Source: Clostridium sp. KNHs205
GTDB taxonomy: Bacteria > Bacillota > Clostridia > Lachnospirales > Lachnospiraceae
DNA: 64,000 nucleotides
Assembly (NCBI RefSeq): GCF_000702945.1
Contig: NZ_JNLE01000003.1
Location: 248,001-312,000, forward strand
Direction: 5' to 3'
Within the stretch, counting starts at the first letter, position 1; every line of letters begins with the position of its first letter. The notes beneath the pieces were generated by a model. It was not told where the DNA came from, made no database searches, and saw only the letters and a program-made list of their open reading frames with translations. The position numbers and the translations under genes are program-made. Of the stretch, positions 25,728 through 35,409 are shown piece by piece.

Positions 25728-26708
25728 TTATTTCTTTCGGTATATACTACGGATGATTTCTTCCAGTTCCACTTCCCCCATCCTAAAATTCCGGATATGG
25801 TAACCAGAAAACAGCTGGGATAGGATTACTTCACTGGAGATTTCCACAGGAGAATATTCAATGGTCAGCTCTTCTCCTTCGGTTAGTGTTACCGGAAGCA
25901 GCGAAAAGGCATCTTTCATCTGTTCTCTTTCCTCCTGGCTTACCGTTATCATAATCTTACTGCTCCTGCCATATTCCTTTTTCAAATGGATGATATCTCC
26001 CCTGTAAATAATATGTCCACCATCAATTATCATTATTTGCTGACTAAGCTCTTCGATATCCGTAATATCATGTGTAGTCAGAATAAAGGTAGTATTCCTC
26101 TCCTTATTCACCTGCAAAATAAATTTTCTGATATAATCCTTAACCGATACATCAAGTCCAATGGTTGGTTCATCCAGAAAGACAATAGGCGGATCATGAA
26201 GGAGGGCTGCACAGATATCCGCTCTCATACGCTGCCCAAGGCTAAGCTGGCGCGCCGGTTTGTCAATAAAGCTCCCCAGGTCCAGGATGTCACAAAACAT
26301 CGTTAGGTTTTTCCGGTAACTGTTCTCCTCTATCCTGTACATCTTCTGTAACAGGCAGAAAGTCTCACGAACGGGGATGTCCCACATAAGCTGGGTCCGC
26401 TGGCCAAATACTGCGCCTATAGAGAACGCATTCTTCTTTCTATCCTTAAAAGGATCCTGAGAATTAACTCGAATGGTTCCAGAGGTCGGCGCCAGGATTC
26501 CGGTCATCATTTTAATGGTTGTGGATTTACCGGCTCCGTTTGCTCCGATAAATCCCGTTATGGTTCCTGCCTCAAGGGCAAAAGAAATACAATCCACCGC
26601 TTTGGTTATCTTATACTCCGGTTTGATGAAAGAACGTAAAGCCGCCGCTGCTCCACTTCCATGCAATGCGGTTTTATACTCCTTGCTTAATTCCACTGCT
26701 TCTATCAT
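25728..26708 (-). CDS. ABC-2 exporter ATP-binding protein
   Basis: A 326-residue ATPase: Walker A G-A-N-G-A-G-K-S-T-T (about 49-58), the Q-loop region F-G-Q-R-T-Q-L, signature L-S-L-G-Q-R-M-R, Walker B I-V-F-L-D-E-P-T-I-G-L, H-loop T-T-H-D. A C-terminal domain of about 90 residues follows, usual in this class. Start is ATG 26708 after GGAGG; the eight upstream codons contain the ribosome site. First gene of the three-gene operon, divergent from the LysR gene. Confidence 0.87.
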   Translation of the reverse strand: MIEAVELSKEYKTALHGSGAAAALRSFIKPEYKITKAVDCISFALEAGTITGFIGANGAGKSTTIKMMTGILAPTSGTIRVNSQDPFKDRKKNAFSIGAVFGQRTQLMWDIPVRETFCLLQKMYRIEENSYRKNLTMFCDILDLGSFIDKPARQLSLGQRMRADICAALLHDPPIVFLDEPTIGLDVSVKDYIRKFILQVNKERNTTFILTTHDITDIEELSQQIMIIDGGHIIYRGDIIHLKKEYGRSSKIMITVSQEEREQMKDAFSLLPVTLTEGEELTIEYSPVEISSEVILSQLFSGYHIRNFRMGEVELEEIIRSIYRKK

Positions 26709-26837
26709 TTCTATATAACCTCCACCACACACTTGCTTTTTCCTTCTGCTGATGGTAGAATCTTATCATTCTCAATGTTATTAATCAAATTCAAATAATT
26801 TATAAAATAATTCAATTAAAATGAATCGAGGTGCATC

Positions 26838-27752
26838 ATGGAATTACAGCAGCTCTACACCTTCCTTATAATCAGTAAGAGAAAGAGTTTCTCTCTGGCT
26901 GCCGCTGAATTGGGATATGCCCAGTCCACTGTTACCATGCAGATAAAGTCTCTGGAAAATGAACTTCAGGTATTATTGTTTGACCGGCTTGGGAGGTCAA
27001 TCGGTCTTACAGCTGCCGGGGAAGAGTTGGTACCCTATGCAGAGCAGATGATATATCTCTCAAAGGAAATAAAGAAAAATATCAGTGACACCAAATCCCC
27101 TTACGGAACCCTGGAAATAGGAGCTGCTGAGACCCTTTGCTTTAACCGAATACCTGAGATATTGAAAGTATATAAGTTAAAATATCCGGAGGTAAATGTC
27201 AGTGTTAAATTTGGAAACTGCAATACTTTTCCAAAGCTGCTCCATTCACACCAGATTGACCTTGCCTATTCCTTTGGACGCAAAACAGATGATCCCTATA
27301 GTATCGTTGTGGATAGACAGCGGGAGGAACTATGCTTACTGGTAAGCCCTTCTCATGAACTGGCCGGAAAGACTATAACACCGGAGAAACTGGCACCTTA
27401 TCCTCTGCTTTTTACAGAAAAAGGCTGTGCCTACCGTGCTGAATTTGAAAGAATACTGAACCTTCATGGGCTTGAACCCAAAATAGAATTGGAAACTGAC
27501 AGTAAACCTGTATTAAAACAATTTGCCGCTGCCGGGCTTGGTATTACACTTTTACCGAAAATAGCTGCATTGGATGAATTAGAAAACGGTAGTTTAACAG
27601 AGATAATCTGGGACGGAGAAGAATTTGAGATATATTCTGAATTGCTATACCATAAGGACAAGAAGGTAACAAAAGCAATGAAGGCTTTTTTTGAACTGGT
27701 TAGAATACATACCCAAGAACCGGAAGAAACTATGCTGTCAAAAACTACGTAG
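26838..27752 (+). CDS. LysR-family transcriptional regulator
   Basis: A 304-residue regulator. Residues 1-60 are the LysR winged helix (L-Y-T-F-L-I-I-S-K-R-K-S-F-S-L-A-A-A-E-L), the linker helix follows, and 90-295 is the periplasmic-binding-like effector domain. The start follows GAGGTG. It is divergent from the ABC-2 exporter with 129 bases between, the usual layout for a LysR protein and its target, but the exporter is not proven to be the target. Confidence 0.88.
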   Translation: MELQQLYTFLIISKRKSFSLAAAELGYAQSTVTMQIKSLENELQVLLFDRLGRSIGLTAAGEELVPYAEQMIYLSKEIKKNISDTKSPYGTLEIGAAETLCFNRIPEILKVYKLKYPEVNVSVKFGNCNTFPKLLHSHQIDLAYSFGRKTDDPYSIVVDRQREELCLLVSPSHELAGKTITPEKLAPYPLLFTEKGCAYRAEFERILNLHGLEPKIELETDSKPVLKQFAAAGLGITLLPKIAALDELENGSLTEIIWDGEEFEIYSELLYHKDKKVTKAMKAFFELVRIHTQEPEETMLSKTT

Positions 27753-28136
27753 TCTTTTGCATGGATGTGCTAACAGCCGTATAAAAGTGTCTGCTTACAC
27801 CTTAATCCAGACTAATTTTGATTCATTAAGCATTCACACATTGCTGTAATTGACTTTTGCCCGCCCTATGATACATTTTGTCATGGGGCTTGGCTTCCAG
27901 CCTGTTCGGTACTTGTTTCATAATATTTTTTATATTTGATGAACGAAGAGTCCGGATTGCCAGACTGGCACCGAAGCGCTGTCACACTGATGACAACCTT
28001 TCTTAAGCACTTCATGTGCATATACATCTTGCCCTGCTAGGTTTCATGCAATAGGGTTCACTCCTATTACATGAAAGAGGTGCCCTTATAACCGTTAGCA
28101 GTTATAAATAACACCTCTTTTATATTATTATTACAA
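27753..28136. other. Gap with stacked hairpins
   Basis: No gene seen. TTTCATG...CATGAAA (28042-28076) encloses AATAGG...CCTATT, and the terminator at 28074-28120 follows. The rest holds no recognised RNA. Confidence 0.45.
28074..28120. terminator. Terminator between LysR and asnS
   Basis: AAAGAGGTG (28074-28082) pairs with CACCTCTTT (28112-28120) around an inner TTATAAC/GTTATAA stem. The plus-strand tail TTTTATATTATTATT makes it a good terminator for rightward transcripts; it also stands just beyond asnS, which ends at 28137, and probably serves both sides. Confidence 0.65.
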
Positions 28137-29528
28137 TTATAATTCGCAGTTATTAACCGTACGAGGGAAAGGAATAACGTCTCTGATATTTCCCATACCG
28201 GTCAGATACATTACGCAACGCTCGAAACCAAGTCCGAAGCCTGCATGTCTCGCTGAACCGTATTTTCTCAAGTCCAGATAGAAATCATAATCCTCTTGCT
28301 TAAGTCCCAGTTCGTCCATTCTGGCAACCAGTTTATCATAGTTGTCTTCTCTCTGGCTTCCTCCGATAATCTCACCAATGCCTGGAACCAGTAAGTCCAT
28401 AGCAGCGACTGTCTTATTGTCATCATTAAGCTTCATATAGAAAGCCTTGATATCTTTGGGATAATCCGTAACAAATACAGGTTTCTTAAAGATTTCCTCC
28501 GTCAGATAACGCTCATGCTCTGTCTGAAGATCACTACCCCAGCTAACCTTGTACTCGAATTTGTCGTTGTTCTTCTCCAGCAGCTCGATAGCTTCTGTGT
28601 AAGTCACGTGTCCAAACTCAGCATTCATAACATGGGTAAGTCTGTCCAGTAACCCCTTGTCCACAAAATCATTGAAGAACTTCATCTCTTCCGGTGCATT
28701 CTCGATAACATAGCGGATAACATATTTAATCATACCTTCTGCCAGTGCCATATCATCCTTTAGATCCGCAAAAGCGATTTCCGGCTCAATCATCCAGAAC
28801 TCGGCAGCGTGACGGGTCGTATTGGAATTCTCAGCACGGAAAGTAGGCCCAAAGGTATAGATATTACGGAAAGCCATGGCATAGGTCTCACCGTTTAACT
28901 GACCGCTTACTGTAAGATTGGTCTCTTTTCCAAAGAAATCCTCTTTGTAATCAATCTTACCTTCCGGTGTAAAAGGCACTTTCTCAAGATCCAGCGTAGT
29001 AACCTTAAACATCTCACCGGCACCTTCTGCATCACTGCCGGTAATTAAGGGAGTATGCACATAGACAAAATCCCTGTCCTGAAAATATTTATGAATAGCA
29101 TAGGCAATCAGGGAACGCACTCTGAAAACAGCCTGAAAAGTATTGGTTCTGGGTCTTAAATGAGAAATGGTACGAAGGAATTCCAGGCTGTGTCTTTTCT
29201 TCTGAAGAGGATAATCCGCAGTAGAAGCACCTTCAATTTCAATCGCAGTAGCTTGAATCTCAAAAGGCTGCTTAGCCTCAGGCGTAGCTACCAGCTCACC
29301 TTTAATAATCAGAGCAGCTCCAACACTAAGCTTGGAAATATCTCCGAAATTCTCCATGGTATCATGATATACAATCTGAAGGGTCTCAAAATAGGTACCG
29401 TCATGAAGTACAATAAAGCCAAACGCTTTAGAATCCCTTATACTCCTGACCCAGCCGCCTACAGTAATTTCCTTTCCGATAAACTTCTCTTTTTCCCGGT
29501 ACAGCTCCCGGATTGTTATAAGTTCCAT
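28137..29528 (-). CDS. asnS: Asparagine--tRNA ligase
   Basis: A 463-residue class IIb synthetase that charges tRNA-Asn with asparagine. Residues 1-105 are the OB-fold anticodon-binding domain ([12 protein letters not shown]); the catalytic domain has motif 2 [16 protein letters not shown] and motif 3 [15 protein letters not shown]. The Asn-specific motif-2 text (F-R-A-E-N-S) separates it from AspS. Full length, single gene; no T-box leader was recognised upstream. Confidence 0.95.
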   Translation of the reverse strand: MELITIRELYREKEKFIGKEITVGGWVRSIRDSKAFGFIVLHDGTYFETLQIVYHDTMENFGDISKLSVGAALIIKGELVATPEAKQPFEIQATAIEIEGASTADYPLQKKRHSLEFLRTISHLRPRTNTFQAVFRVRSLIAYAIHKYFQDRDFVYVHTPLITGSDAEGAGEMFKVTTLDLEKVPFTPEGKIDYKEDFFGKETNLTVSGQLNGETYAMAFRNIYTFGPTFRAENSNTTRHAAEFWMIEPEIAFADLKDDMALAEGMIKYVIRYVIENAPEEMKFFNDFVDKGLLDRLTHVMNAEFGHVTYTEAIELLEKNNDKFEYKVSWGSDLQTEHERYLTEEIFKKPVFVTDYPKDIKAFYMKLNDDNKTVAAMDLLVPGIGEIIGGSQREDNYDKLVARMDELGLKQEDYDFYLDLRKYGSARHAGFGLGFERCVMYLTGMGNIRDVIPFPRTVNNCEL

Positions 29529-29884
29529 TATACGGGCTCCTTTGTTCTTTAAAATATAAGGATATTATACCACAATTATTACAATTTACCATCGCAAAAT
29601 CAACCGATACATTTCTTGTACAGATAATATCTATTTAAAGCTAACCTCCCGTTTCTTATAAGCCAATAAATCCTCTAAATAATAAAAAGGTATAAATAAA
29701 TGAAAAGCTTATTTTCCTCATAATCAATTTCCGATAATAATTCTAAATTGGTGAAATAATATTAGTATATCTTAGGAAACATTAATTCAATTTTAACATA
29801 TTTTAACTTGTATAATTTTAGCGATTTATTATAATCTATTTTACAGGAAAAATATGAATAAATAAAAATAAGGGAGTACAAATT
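29529..29884. other. AT-rich gap between divergent genes
   Basis: Holds the promoters of asnS (leftward) and the small membrane protein gene (rightward). TATAAT-like boxes are many in this AT-rich stretch, so I do not assign one. No hairpin of note and no open frame. Confidence 0.4.
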
Positions 29885-30178
29885 ATGGAAACAATAGCTA
29901 AACCGCAGAAATGGGGCATAGGCAGCATGGCATTTTTTATATCAATATTTGCTACTATGTTTACCTTTACCTCTTACAACGATATATCAGTAGGCGAATT
30001 TTTATTAGGAAAAATTGGAGTGGTCTTTCCAACAGCAATTATATCATTGATTTTATTCTGTCTATCCATTGCAATCGCTTATAAATATAGAAGCCACCGT
30101 TTGGCAAAAACCGGAAAGATTATTGCCATGATCTTTATTCTGCTAACAACTATATTATTAATAATAAGTCTATTATAA
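29885..30178 (+). CDS. Small three-helix membrane protein, function unknown
   Basis: A 97-residue protein starting METIAKPQKWGIGSMAFFIS with three predicted membrane helices (about 14-30, 42-61, 76-96). AGGGAG stands seven bases upstream of the ATG. I do not recognise the family with certainty; small clostridial proteins of this shape (DUF6142-like by recollection) are of unknown role. It is monocistronic and ends just before the long palindrome. Confidence 0.6.
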   Translation: METIAKPQKWGIGSMAFFISIFATMFTFTSYNDISVGEFLLGKIGVVFPTAIISLILFCLSIAIAYKYRSHRLAKTGKIIAMIFILLTTILLIISLL

Positions 30179-30202
30179 CAGCCCTCTGCCACCAAAGACC
30201 AA

Positions 30203-30441
30203 GAGGATTTGTCCTGGTCTCCCTAAGGTTTATCTCGGGAAGGAACCTAATGACACTTAAGCTGCTGTAAATGCGCCGAAGTCCGGAAAAGCCACTGTCT
30301 GAGCGAAAAAAACCAACCTAACCCCACAGCTGGTTCCTTCGCGAGTTTGGCTTTACCGGACTTGCCCCAAGCACTTACAGCAGCTTATAGTGGAATAGGT
30401 TCCTTGCCCGAATAAACCGTGGGAGACCAGGACAAATCCTC
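30203..30441. repeat. Long imperfect palindrome, copy A
   Basis: The left arm from GAGGATTTGTCCTGGTCTCC (30203) through AAGCTGCTGTAA to GTCCGGAAAAGCC (about 30292) is repeated in reverse at about 30348-30441, with roughly 85 per cent match over 90 bases. The loop begins TGTCTGAGCGAA, whose reverse complement TTCGCTCAGACA also forms the loop of the palindrome at 57674. Located between the small membrane gene and the hydrogenase locus. It could be a MITE-like element or a very strong RNA structure. Confidence 0.75.
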
Positions 30442-30488
30442 GACCCTTTAAACACCCCACCGTTTCCCAAATCCCCTCAATTTATCCT

Positions 30489-30517
30489 TTGACAGTCCCC
30501 CCACAAAGTGCTAGAAT
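30489..30517 (+). promoter_or_regulatory. Promoter of the sensory hydrogenase operon
   Basis: -35 TTGACA (30489-30494), 17-base spacer, -10 TAGAAT (30512-30517). A hairpin (GACAAT-CAGC...GCTG-ATTGTC, 30542-30567) follows in the leader, just before the AAGGAGG of the first gene. Confidence 0.7.
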
Positions 30518-30590
30518 AACCCTATACATTGTTAAATTTCAGACAATCCAGCAAAACGCTGATTGTCCTCTCTACAAGGAGGTTGTTATT

Positions 30591-30851
30591 ATGGTGGTTA
30601 CAATATGTATTGGAAGTTCATGTCATTTAAAAGGATCAAGAGAAATTGTACATACATTGGAAGCACTTATCAAAGAACACGGTGTAGAAGATCAGGTACA
30701 CCTTACCGGCTCTTTCTGCATGGGAGAATGTGTAAAGGGTGTCTGTGTAAAGGTGGATGATAAATCCTTCTCTCTGACCCCCAGCAATACCAAGGAATTT
30801 TTCACACAGGAGGTTTTAGGGGGCCTAAAGCATGAATGTCATCAGTTTTAA
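30591..30851 (+). CDS. Thioredoxin-like [2Fe-2S] ferredoxin
   Basis: An 86-residue protein from ATG 30591, after AAGGAGG. It has the NuoE/thioredoxin-like ferredoxin pattern C-I-G-S-S-C-H-L-K-G-S near the N-end and F-C-M-G-E-C-V-K-G-V near residue 45, four Cys able to hold one [2Fe-2S] cluster. It lacks the helical N-domain of full NuoE. Its end overlaps the sensory hydrogenase gene by 20 bases, so it is probably its electron partner. Confidence 0.85.
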   Translation: MVVTICIGSSCHLKGSREIVHTLEALIKEHGVEDQVHLTGSFCMGECVKGVCVKVDDKSFSLTPSNTKEFFTQEVLGGLKHECHQF

Positions 30852-32583
30852 GGAAGCAAAGTGCAGAAACTGTTATAAATGTGTAAGAACCTGTGAAGTC
30901 AAGGCAATAACCGTTAAGCAGGAACAGGCACAGATAATGAATGACAAGTGCATTCTCTGCGGACACTGCCTGGAAGCCTGTCCCCAGAATGCCAAATTCC
31001 TTATCAGTGATCTTGACAAGGTCAAGGGATATCTGAAGGAAGGAATACCCACCGTGGTATCACTTGCACCTGCCTATCTTGGCGTGCTGAAATATAAAAC
31101 CCCGGGTCAGGTAGTAACAGCCCTTTTAAAGCTGGGCTTTTCCTCCGTCCGGGAGACAGCAGAAGGTGCCGCTTTCGTTACGGCAGAATACGAGAAGCTG
31201 CTGGCAGAAGGCAGCATGAACAATATCATAACCACCTGCTGCCCCAGTGTTAATGACCTTATAGAGATTTACTATCCTTCCTTAACGAAATATATGGCTC
31301 CGGTGGACTCCCCAATGGTAGCCCACGGTAAGTTAATCAGACACCAGCTTGGAACCGATGTCAAGGTGGTCTTTTTAGGTCCGTGTATCGCAAAGAAAAG
31401 AGAAGCGGTAGGCGACCCAAGAACCAATGGGTACATCGATGCAGTCATAAACTTTACGGAATTTGAGCAATGGCTTGAAGAGGAGAAGCTTCAGCTGGAT
31501 ACTCTGCCGGATTCCCCCTTTGATAATCCTGACCCCAAGGTCAACCGCCTCTATCCCATCAGCAGCGGAGTGCTCTCCTCCGTAGTTGCTACCGCAGACA
31601 CTCCTAATAAATACCGGAAGTTCTATGTTCATGGAATAAGGAACTGTATTGATTTATTTGAGAGCATGGAACGGGATGAGGTAAGCGGGTCTTTTATCGA
31701 AGCCGACATCTGCAGCGGAGGCTGTATTAAAGGTTCTGCCCTGAACCGGGAATCCATCTCGCGTTTTAAGGTAAAGCTTGATATGGAAGAAGCCATTCCA
31801 AAGGTACCCCAAAAAGATAAGGACTTCTATGAACGTGCCGGAGATGTATCCTTTCACCGGATATTCTGCGACCGTTCCCCAAGAGATCCAATGCCGTCAG
31901 ACTTTGAGATTTCAGAAATCCTGAAAAAGATAGGAAAGTCCACAAAAGAAGATGAATTAAACTGCGGTGCCTGCGGTTACCGTAATTGCAGGGAGAAGGC
32001 AATTGCAGTATATCAGGGAAAGGCAGAGCTTACCATGTGTATTCCCTATATGCATGAGAAAGCCCAGTCCATGGCAAATATAGTACTGGATACCACTCCA
32101 AACATTCTGATCATAGCAGATCCTGATATGCGTATTGTGGAGTTTAACAGCGCGGCAGAAAGAAGCTTTCGCATTACCAGAGCCAAAGCCCTTGAGATGT
32201 ATTTGTATGAATTACTGGAAACTGCTGAATTTGAAGAAGTAATCAAGACCAGAACCTCTGTCTTTGGCAAAAAAGTAACCCTGCAGGATCCCGGTATAAC
32301 GGTTATACAGAATATCGTATATATCGAAAAACCGAAAGGTGTTCTTGGCATCCTTCAGGATATCACCCTGGAAGAAGAAAAGAACCAGCTGGCTTATAAG
32401 GTTAAGATGGATACCATTGAAATGGCTCAGAAAGTAATTGACAAGCAGATGCTAGTCGCCCAGCAAATTGCAGGGCTCTTAGGTGAGACCACTGCTGAAA
32501 CCAAAGTGACCTTAACAAAACTTCGTGATACCATCCTTTATGACGGCATGGAGTCTCCTAATAAAAATAACCGGAGCACATAA
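30832..32583 (+). CDS. [FeFe]-hydrogenase with C-terminal PAS domain (sensory HydS type, group C)
   Basis: A 583-residue protein. Residues 11-58 bind two [4Fe-4S] clusters (C-R-N-C-Y-K-C-V-R-T-C and C-I-L-C-G-H-C-L-E-A-C-P). The H-cluster domain (about 70-370) has L1 T-T-C-C-P-S, L2 G-P-C-I-A-K-K and L3 I-C-S-G-G-C-I-K-G. A four-Cys Fe-S domain (C-G-A-C-G-Y-R-N-C, then M-C) follows near 380, and residues 415-525 form a PAS domain (I-L-I-I-A-D-P-D-M-R-I-V-E-F-N). Group C enzymes with a PAS domain are taken to sense H2 or redox state rather than to make H2 at speed. The SpoIIE-type phosphatase gene follows, which fits a signalling role. Confidence 0.88.
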   Translation: MNVISFKEAKCRNCYKCVRTCEVKAITVKQEQAQIMNDKCILCGHCLEACPQNAKFLISDLDKVKGYLKEGIPTVVSLAPAYLGVLKYKTPGQVVTALLKLGFSSVRETAEGAAFVTAEYEKLLAEGSMNNIITTCCPSVNDLIEIYYPSLTKYMAPVDSPMVAHGKLIRHQLGTDVKVVFLGPCIAKKREAVGDPRTNGYIDAVINFTEFEQWLEEEKLQLDTLPDSPFDNPDPKVNRLYPISSGVLSSVVATADTPNKYRKFYVHGIRNCIDLFESMERDEVSGSFIEADICSGGCIKGSALNRESISRFKVKLDMEEAIPKVPQKDKDFYERAGDVSFHRIFCDRSPRDPMPSDFEISEILKKIGKSTKEDELNCGACGYRNCREKAIAVYQGKAELTMCIPYMHEKAQSMANIVLDTTPNILIIADPDMRIVEFNSAAERSFRITRAKALEMYLYELLETAEFEEVIKTRTSVFGKKVTLQDPGITVIQNIVYIEKPKGVLGILQDITLEEEKNQLAYKVKMDTIEMAQKVIDKQMLVAQQIAGLLGETTAETKVTLTKLRDTILYDGMESPNKNNRST

Positions 32584-32688
32584 TTAGCGGGCTGCTTTGT
32601 ATAATATCCGGCTGTTCACTTTAAAAAACAAAACTTTACAGCCACTTTAGACAAGAATGCTTGTGCTTTTCAGAAAGGGTGGTAAAAT

Positions 32689-33861
32689 ATGAACGTTAGT
32701 ATTGATGCAGCTTATAAAAGCTTAAATAAAATTAAAGAAGAATTATGCGGTGATAAGGTAGAACTGTTAAAGACAGCAGATTCCAATATCCTGATTCTGG
32801 CAGACGGCATGGGAAGCGGCGTAAAAGCTAATATCCTGGCTACGCTGACCTCAAAGATACTGGGAACCATGTTTTTAAACGGTGCTTCCATTGACGACTG
32901 CATAGAAACCATAGCAAAAACCCTGCCGGTCTGTCAGGTCCGGCAGGTGGCTTATTCCACCTTCAGTATATTGCAGGTATTTCATAACGGTCAGGTCTAT
33001 CTGGCTGAATTTGATAACCCCTCCTGCATCATGATACGGGACAATAAGCTTTTCCCTCTCCCCTTTACGGAACGTGTTCTGGAGAATAAGATAATCAGGG
33101 AATGCCGGTTTACTGCCTCCATCAATGATTGTTTTATCCTTATGAGCGATGGTGTAATCCACGCAGGTGTCGGGAATCTGCTTAATTTCGGATGGAACTG
33201 GCAGAATGTCGCGGACTTTGCCCTTATGTCTGCCAGAGAGACCCTTTCCGCTTCCAGACTTGCAGGTACCCTCATTAAAGCCTGTGATGATCTCTATCTG
33301 CAGCTGCCTGGTGATGATACCACTGTAGCAGTTTTACGTATAACCGGCGCAAAAGTGGTAGACCTTTTTACGGGTCCGCCATCTAGTCCCGGCAATGACG
33401 GGCATCTGATCCGTGAATTTATGGGCAGTCAGGGAAAGAAAATCATCTGCGGAGGCACCAGTGCCAATATTGCCTCCCGAATCTTAAAACGCCCTCTTAT
33501 TACCTCTTTGGACTATACCGATCCCGCACTTCCTCCCATCGCCAACATGGAGGGGATACATCTGGTAACTGAAGGGGTACTAACCCTGTCCAGAGCTTTG
33601 GCTCTGATTAAGCAATACGGGGAAGGAGATATCAGTGAAGCCTTCTTTGATGAGCTGGATAAGGAGAACGGCGGCTCTCTGGTCGCCAAATACATTATCG
33701 AGGACTGCACAATACTCAACCTCTTTGTAGGAAAGGCAATGAATGAAGCCCATCAGAATCCTTCCCTTCCCTTTGATTTAAGTATCCGCCTGCACCTGGT
33801 GGAACAGCTGAAAGAAGCGGTCAACAATCTGGGAAAAGAGGTCAATATACAATATTATTAA
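32689..33861 (+). CDS. SpoIIE/PP2C-type Ser/Thr phosphatase
   Basis: A 390-residue protein. The PP2C-like core (residues 1-222) has I-L-A-D-G-M-G-S-G near 35-43, F-I-L-M-S-D-G-V near 147 and G-D-D-T-T-V-A-V near 205, the metal-binding Asp residues of the SpoIIE/RsbU class. The C-terminal 165 residues are an additional domain I cannot name (G-G-T-S-A-N-I-A-S-R), seen by recollection in phosphatases of hydrogenase clusters. It likely removes phosphate from a partner that is phosphorylated by the RsbW-like kinases encoded at 38684 or 40428. The stop overlaps the next frame by one base, but a better start for that gene lies 90 bases downstream. Confidence 0.85.
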   Translation: MNVSIDAAYKSLNKIKEELCGDKVELLKTADSNILILADGMGSGVKANILATLTSKILGTMFLNGASIDDCIETIAKTLPVCQVRQVAYSTFSILQVFHNGQVYLAEFDNPSCIMIRDNKLFPLPFTERVLENKIIRECRFTASINDCFILMSDGVIHAGVGNLLNFGWNWQNVADFALMSARETLSASRLAGTLIKACDDLYLQLPGDDTTVAVLRITGAKVVDLFTGPPSSPGNDGHLIREFMGSQGKKIICGGTSANIASRILKRPLITSLDYTDPALPPIANMEGIHLVTEGVLTLSRALALIKQYGEGDISEAFFDELDKENGGSLVAKYIIEDCTILNLFVGKAMNEAHQNPSLPFDLSIRLHLVEQLKEAVNNLGKEVNIQYY

Positions 33862-33950
33862 TGCGGGAAACCTCTAAACGTACACAACCGAATAGCCAAA
33901 CTTCACAATCACCGGTTATTCAAACCCCAACTTCAAAAAGGAGTAGTATT

Positions 33951-35408
33951 ATGTTAGGAAATGATAACAACATTGATGCCATTAAACAAGAAGTCCTGTA
34001 CCAGGTAGCAAAGCTTAGTTTTGAAGGTAAGCTGGATGAGAAAAAGGATGCCCTTCCTTTTGAACTGATTCCAGGACCCCAGGCTAACTTCCGCTGCTGT
34101 ATCTATAAAGAAAGGGAAATCATCCGCCAGAGAATCCGTCTTGCCGAGGGAAAATCCCCCTCTGCCGGAAAAGATAATAAGAATATCGTTCAGGTCATCA
34201 ATTCAGCCTGTGAAGGATGTCCTATTACCCGCTTTGTAGTAACGGATAACTGTCAGAAATGTGTGGGCAAACGCTGTCAGGCTGCCTGTAATTTCGGTGC
34301 CATCTCCATGCTCCGTGACAGAGCTTATATCGATCCCTCCAAATGTAAGGAATGTACCAAATGTTCTCAGGCCTGTCCCTATAATGCCATTGCAGATCTG
34401 ATGCGTCCCTGTAAGAAGAGCTGTCCGGTAGATGCCATTACAATGGATGAAAATAATATCGTAGTAATTAACGAAGAGCGCTGTATCGACTGCGGTTCCT
34501 GTATCAAGAACTGTCCTTTTGGAGCAATCTCAGACCGTTCCTTTATGACAGATGTAATCGATTTGTTGCTTCAGTCACCCCGTCCTGTTTATGCCATGCT
34601 GGCACCAGCCTGGGAAGGTCAGTTCGGAGCAGATATCACCTTCGCTTCCATGGTGGAAGCCATCAAAGGTTTAGGTTTTGCGGGTCTGTATGAAGTCGCT
34701 TTAGGCGCAGATTTTGTTGCTGCCAGTGAAAGTGAAGAATGGGCGGAAGGCTACAGGGAGGGTAAGAAAATGACTACTTCCTGCTGTCCTGCCTTTGTTA
34801 AGATGATACGCAGACACTACCCTCAGCTGGTAGAAAATATGTCCACCACGGTATCCCCCATGACCGCTACTGCAAGACTAATAAAAGCTCTTTACCCTGA
34901 TGCTGTCTGTGTATTTATCGGACCCTGCATTGCCAAAAAAGGCGAAGTACTTGATACGGTAGCACTGCAAGGCGCAGATTATGCCCTTACCTTAGATGAA
35001 CTCTATGCAATGTTCCGTGCAAAAGAGGTAAAACCTGAGGCAGCAGCCGATACCCTTCAGCAGGGAAGTATTTATGGAAAGAAATTCTGTATAGCAGGCG
35101 GCGTTACTGCTTCTGTCTTACAGTCTTTAAAAGAAAAACAGGAAAATACAGATATCACCGTAAAGCAATGTAACGGTGCCGTTGAATGCAAGAAAGCCCT
35201 GACTCTGTTAAAAGCAGGTAAGTTACCGGAGGATTTCCTTGAGGGCATGGTATGTGAAGGCGGATGTCAGAATGGCCCCGGAAGTGTCCTGACCGGAAGA
35301 GTTGCAAATGTAAACCGTGACAAATTATTTAATAAGGCAGACAGCCGTAATATTCATGAGAATCTTGATTCTTATAAGGAACTGGAATTCTCCATGCATA
35401 CTAAATAA
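33951..35408 (+). CDS. [FeFe]-hydrogenase, group B type
   Basis: A 485-residue protein from ATG 33951 after AAGGAG. The N-part has a Cys-rich array (C-E-G-C-P, C-Q-K-C-V-G-K-R-C, then C-K-E-C-T-K-C-S-Q-A-C-P and C-I-D-C-G-S-C-I-K-N-C-P), more than two [4Fe-4S] clusters. The H-domain has L1 T-S-C-C-P-A-F, L2 G-P-C-I-A-K-K and L3 C-E-G-G-C-Q-N-G-P-G. These variants (A-F for G-W, G-P-C for M-P-C) are typical of group B, a poorly studied class thought to oxidise or evolve H2 with ferredoxin. It is the last gene of the rightward operon. Confidence 0.85.
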   Translation: MLGNDNNIDAIKQEVLYQVAKLSFEGKLDEKKDALPFELIPGPQANFRCCIYKEREIIRQRIRLAEGKSPSAGKDNKNIVQVINSACEGCPITRFVVTDNCQKCVGKRCQAACNFGAISMLRDRAYIDPSKCKECTKCSQACPYNAIADLMRPCKKSCPVDAITMDENNIVVINEERCIDCGSCIKNCPFGAISDRSFMTDVIDLLLQSPRPVYAMLAPAWEGQFGADITFASMVEAIKGLGFAGLYEVALGADFVAASESEEWAEGYREGKKMTTSCCPAFVKMIRRHYPQLVENMSTTVSPMTATARLIKALYPDAVCVFIGPCIAKKGEVLDTVALQGADYALTLDELYAMFRAKEVKPEAAADTLQQGSIYGKKFCIAGGVTASVLQSLKEKQENTDITVKQCNGAVECKKALTLLKAGKLPEDFLEGMVCEGGCQNGPGSVLTGRVANVNRDKLFNKADSRNIHENLDSYKELEFSMHTK

Positions 35409-35409
35409 T

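Noticed and set aside
29529..29884. T-box leader of asnS
   Set aside because: No specifier hairpin, T-box sequence or terminator pair could be recognised upstream of the asnS start.
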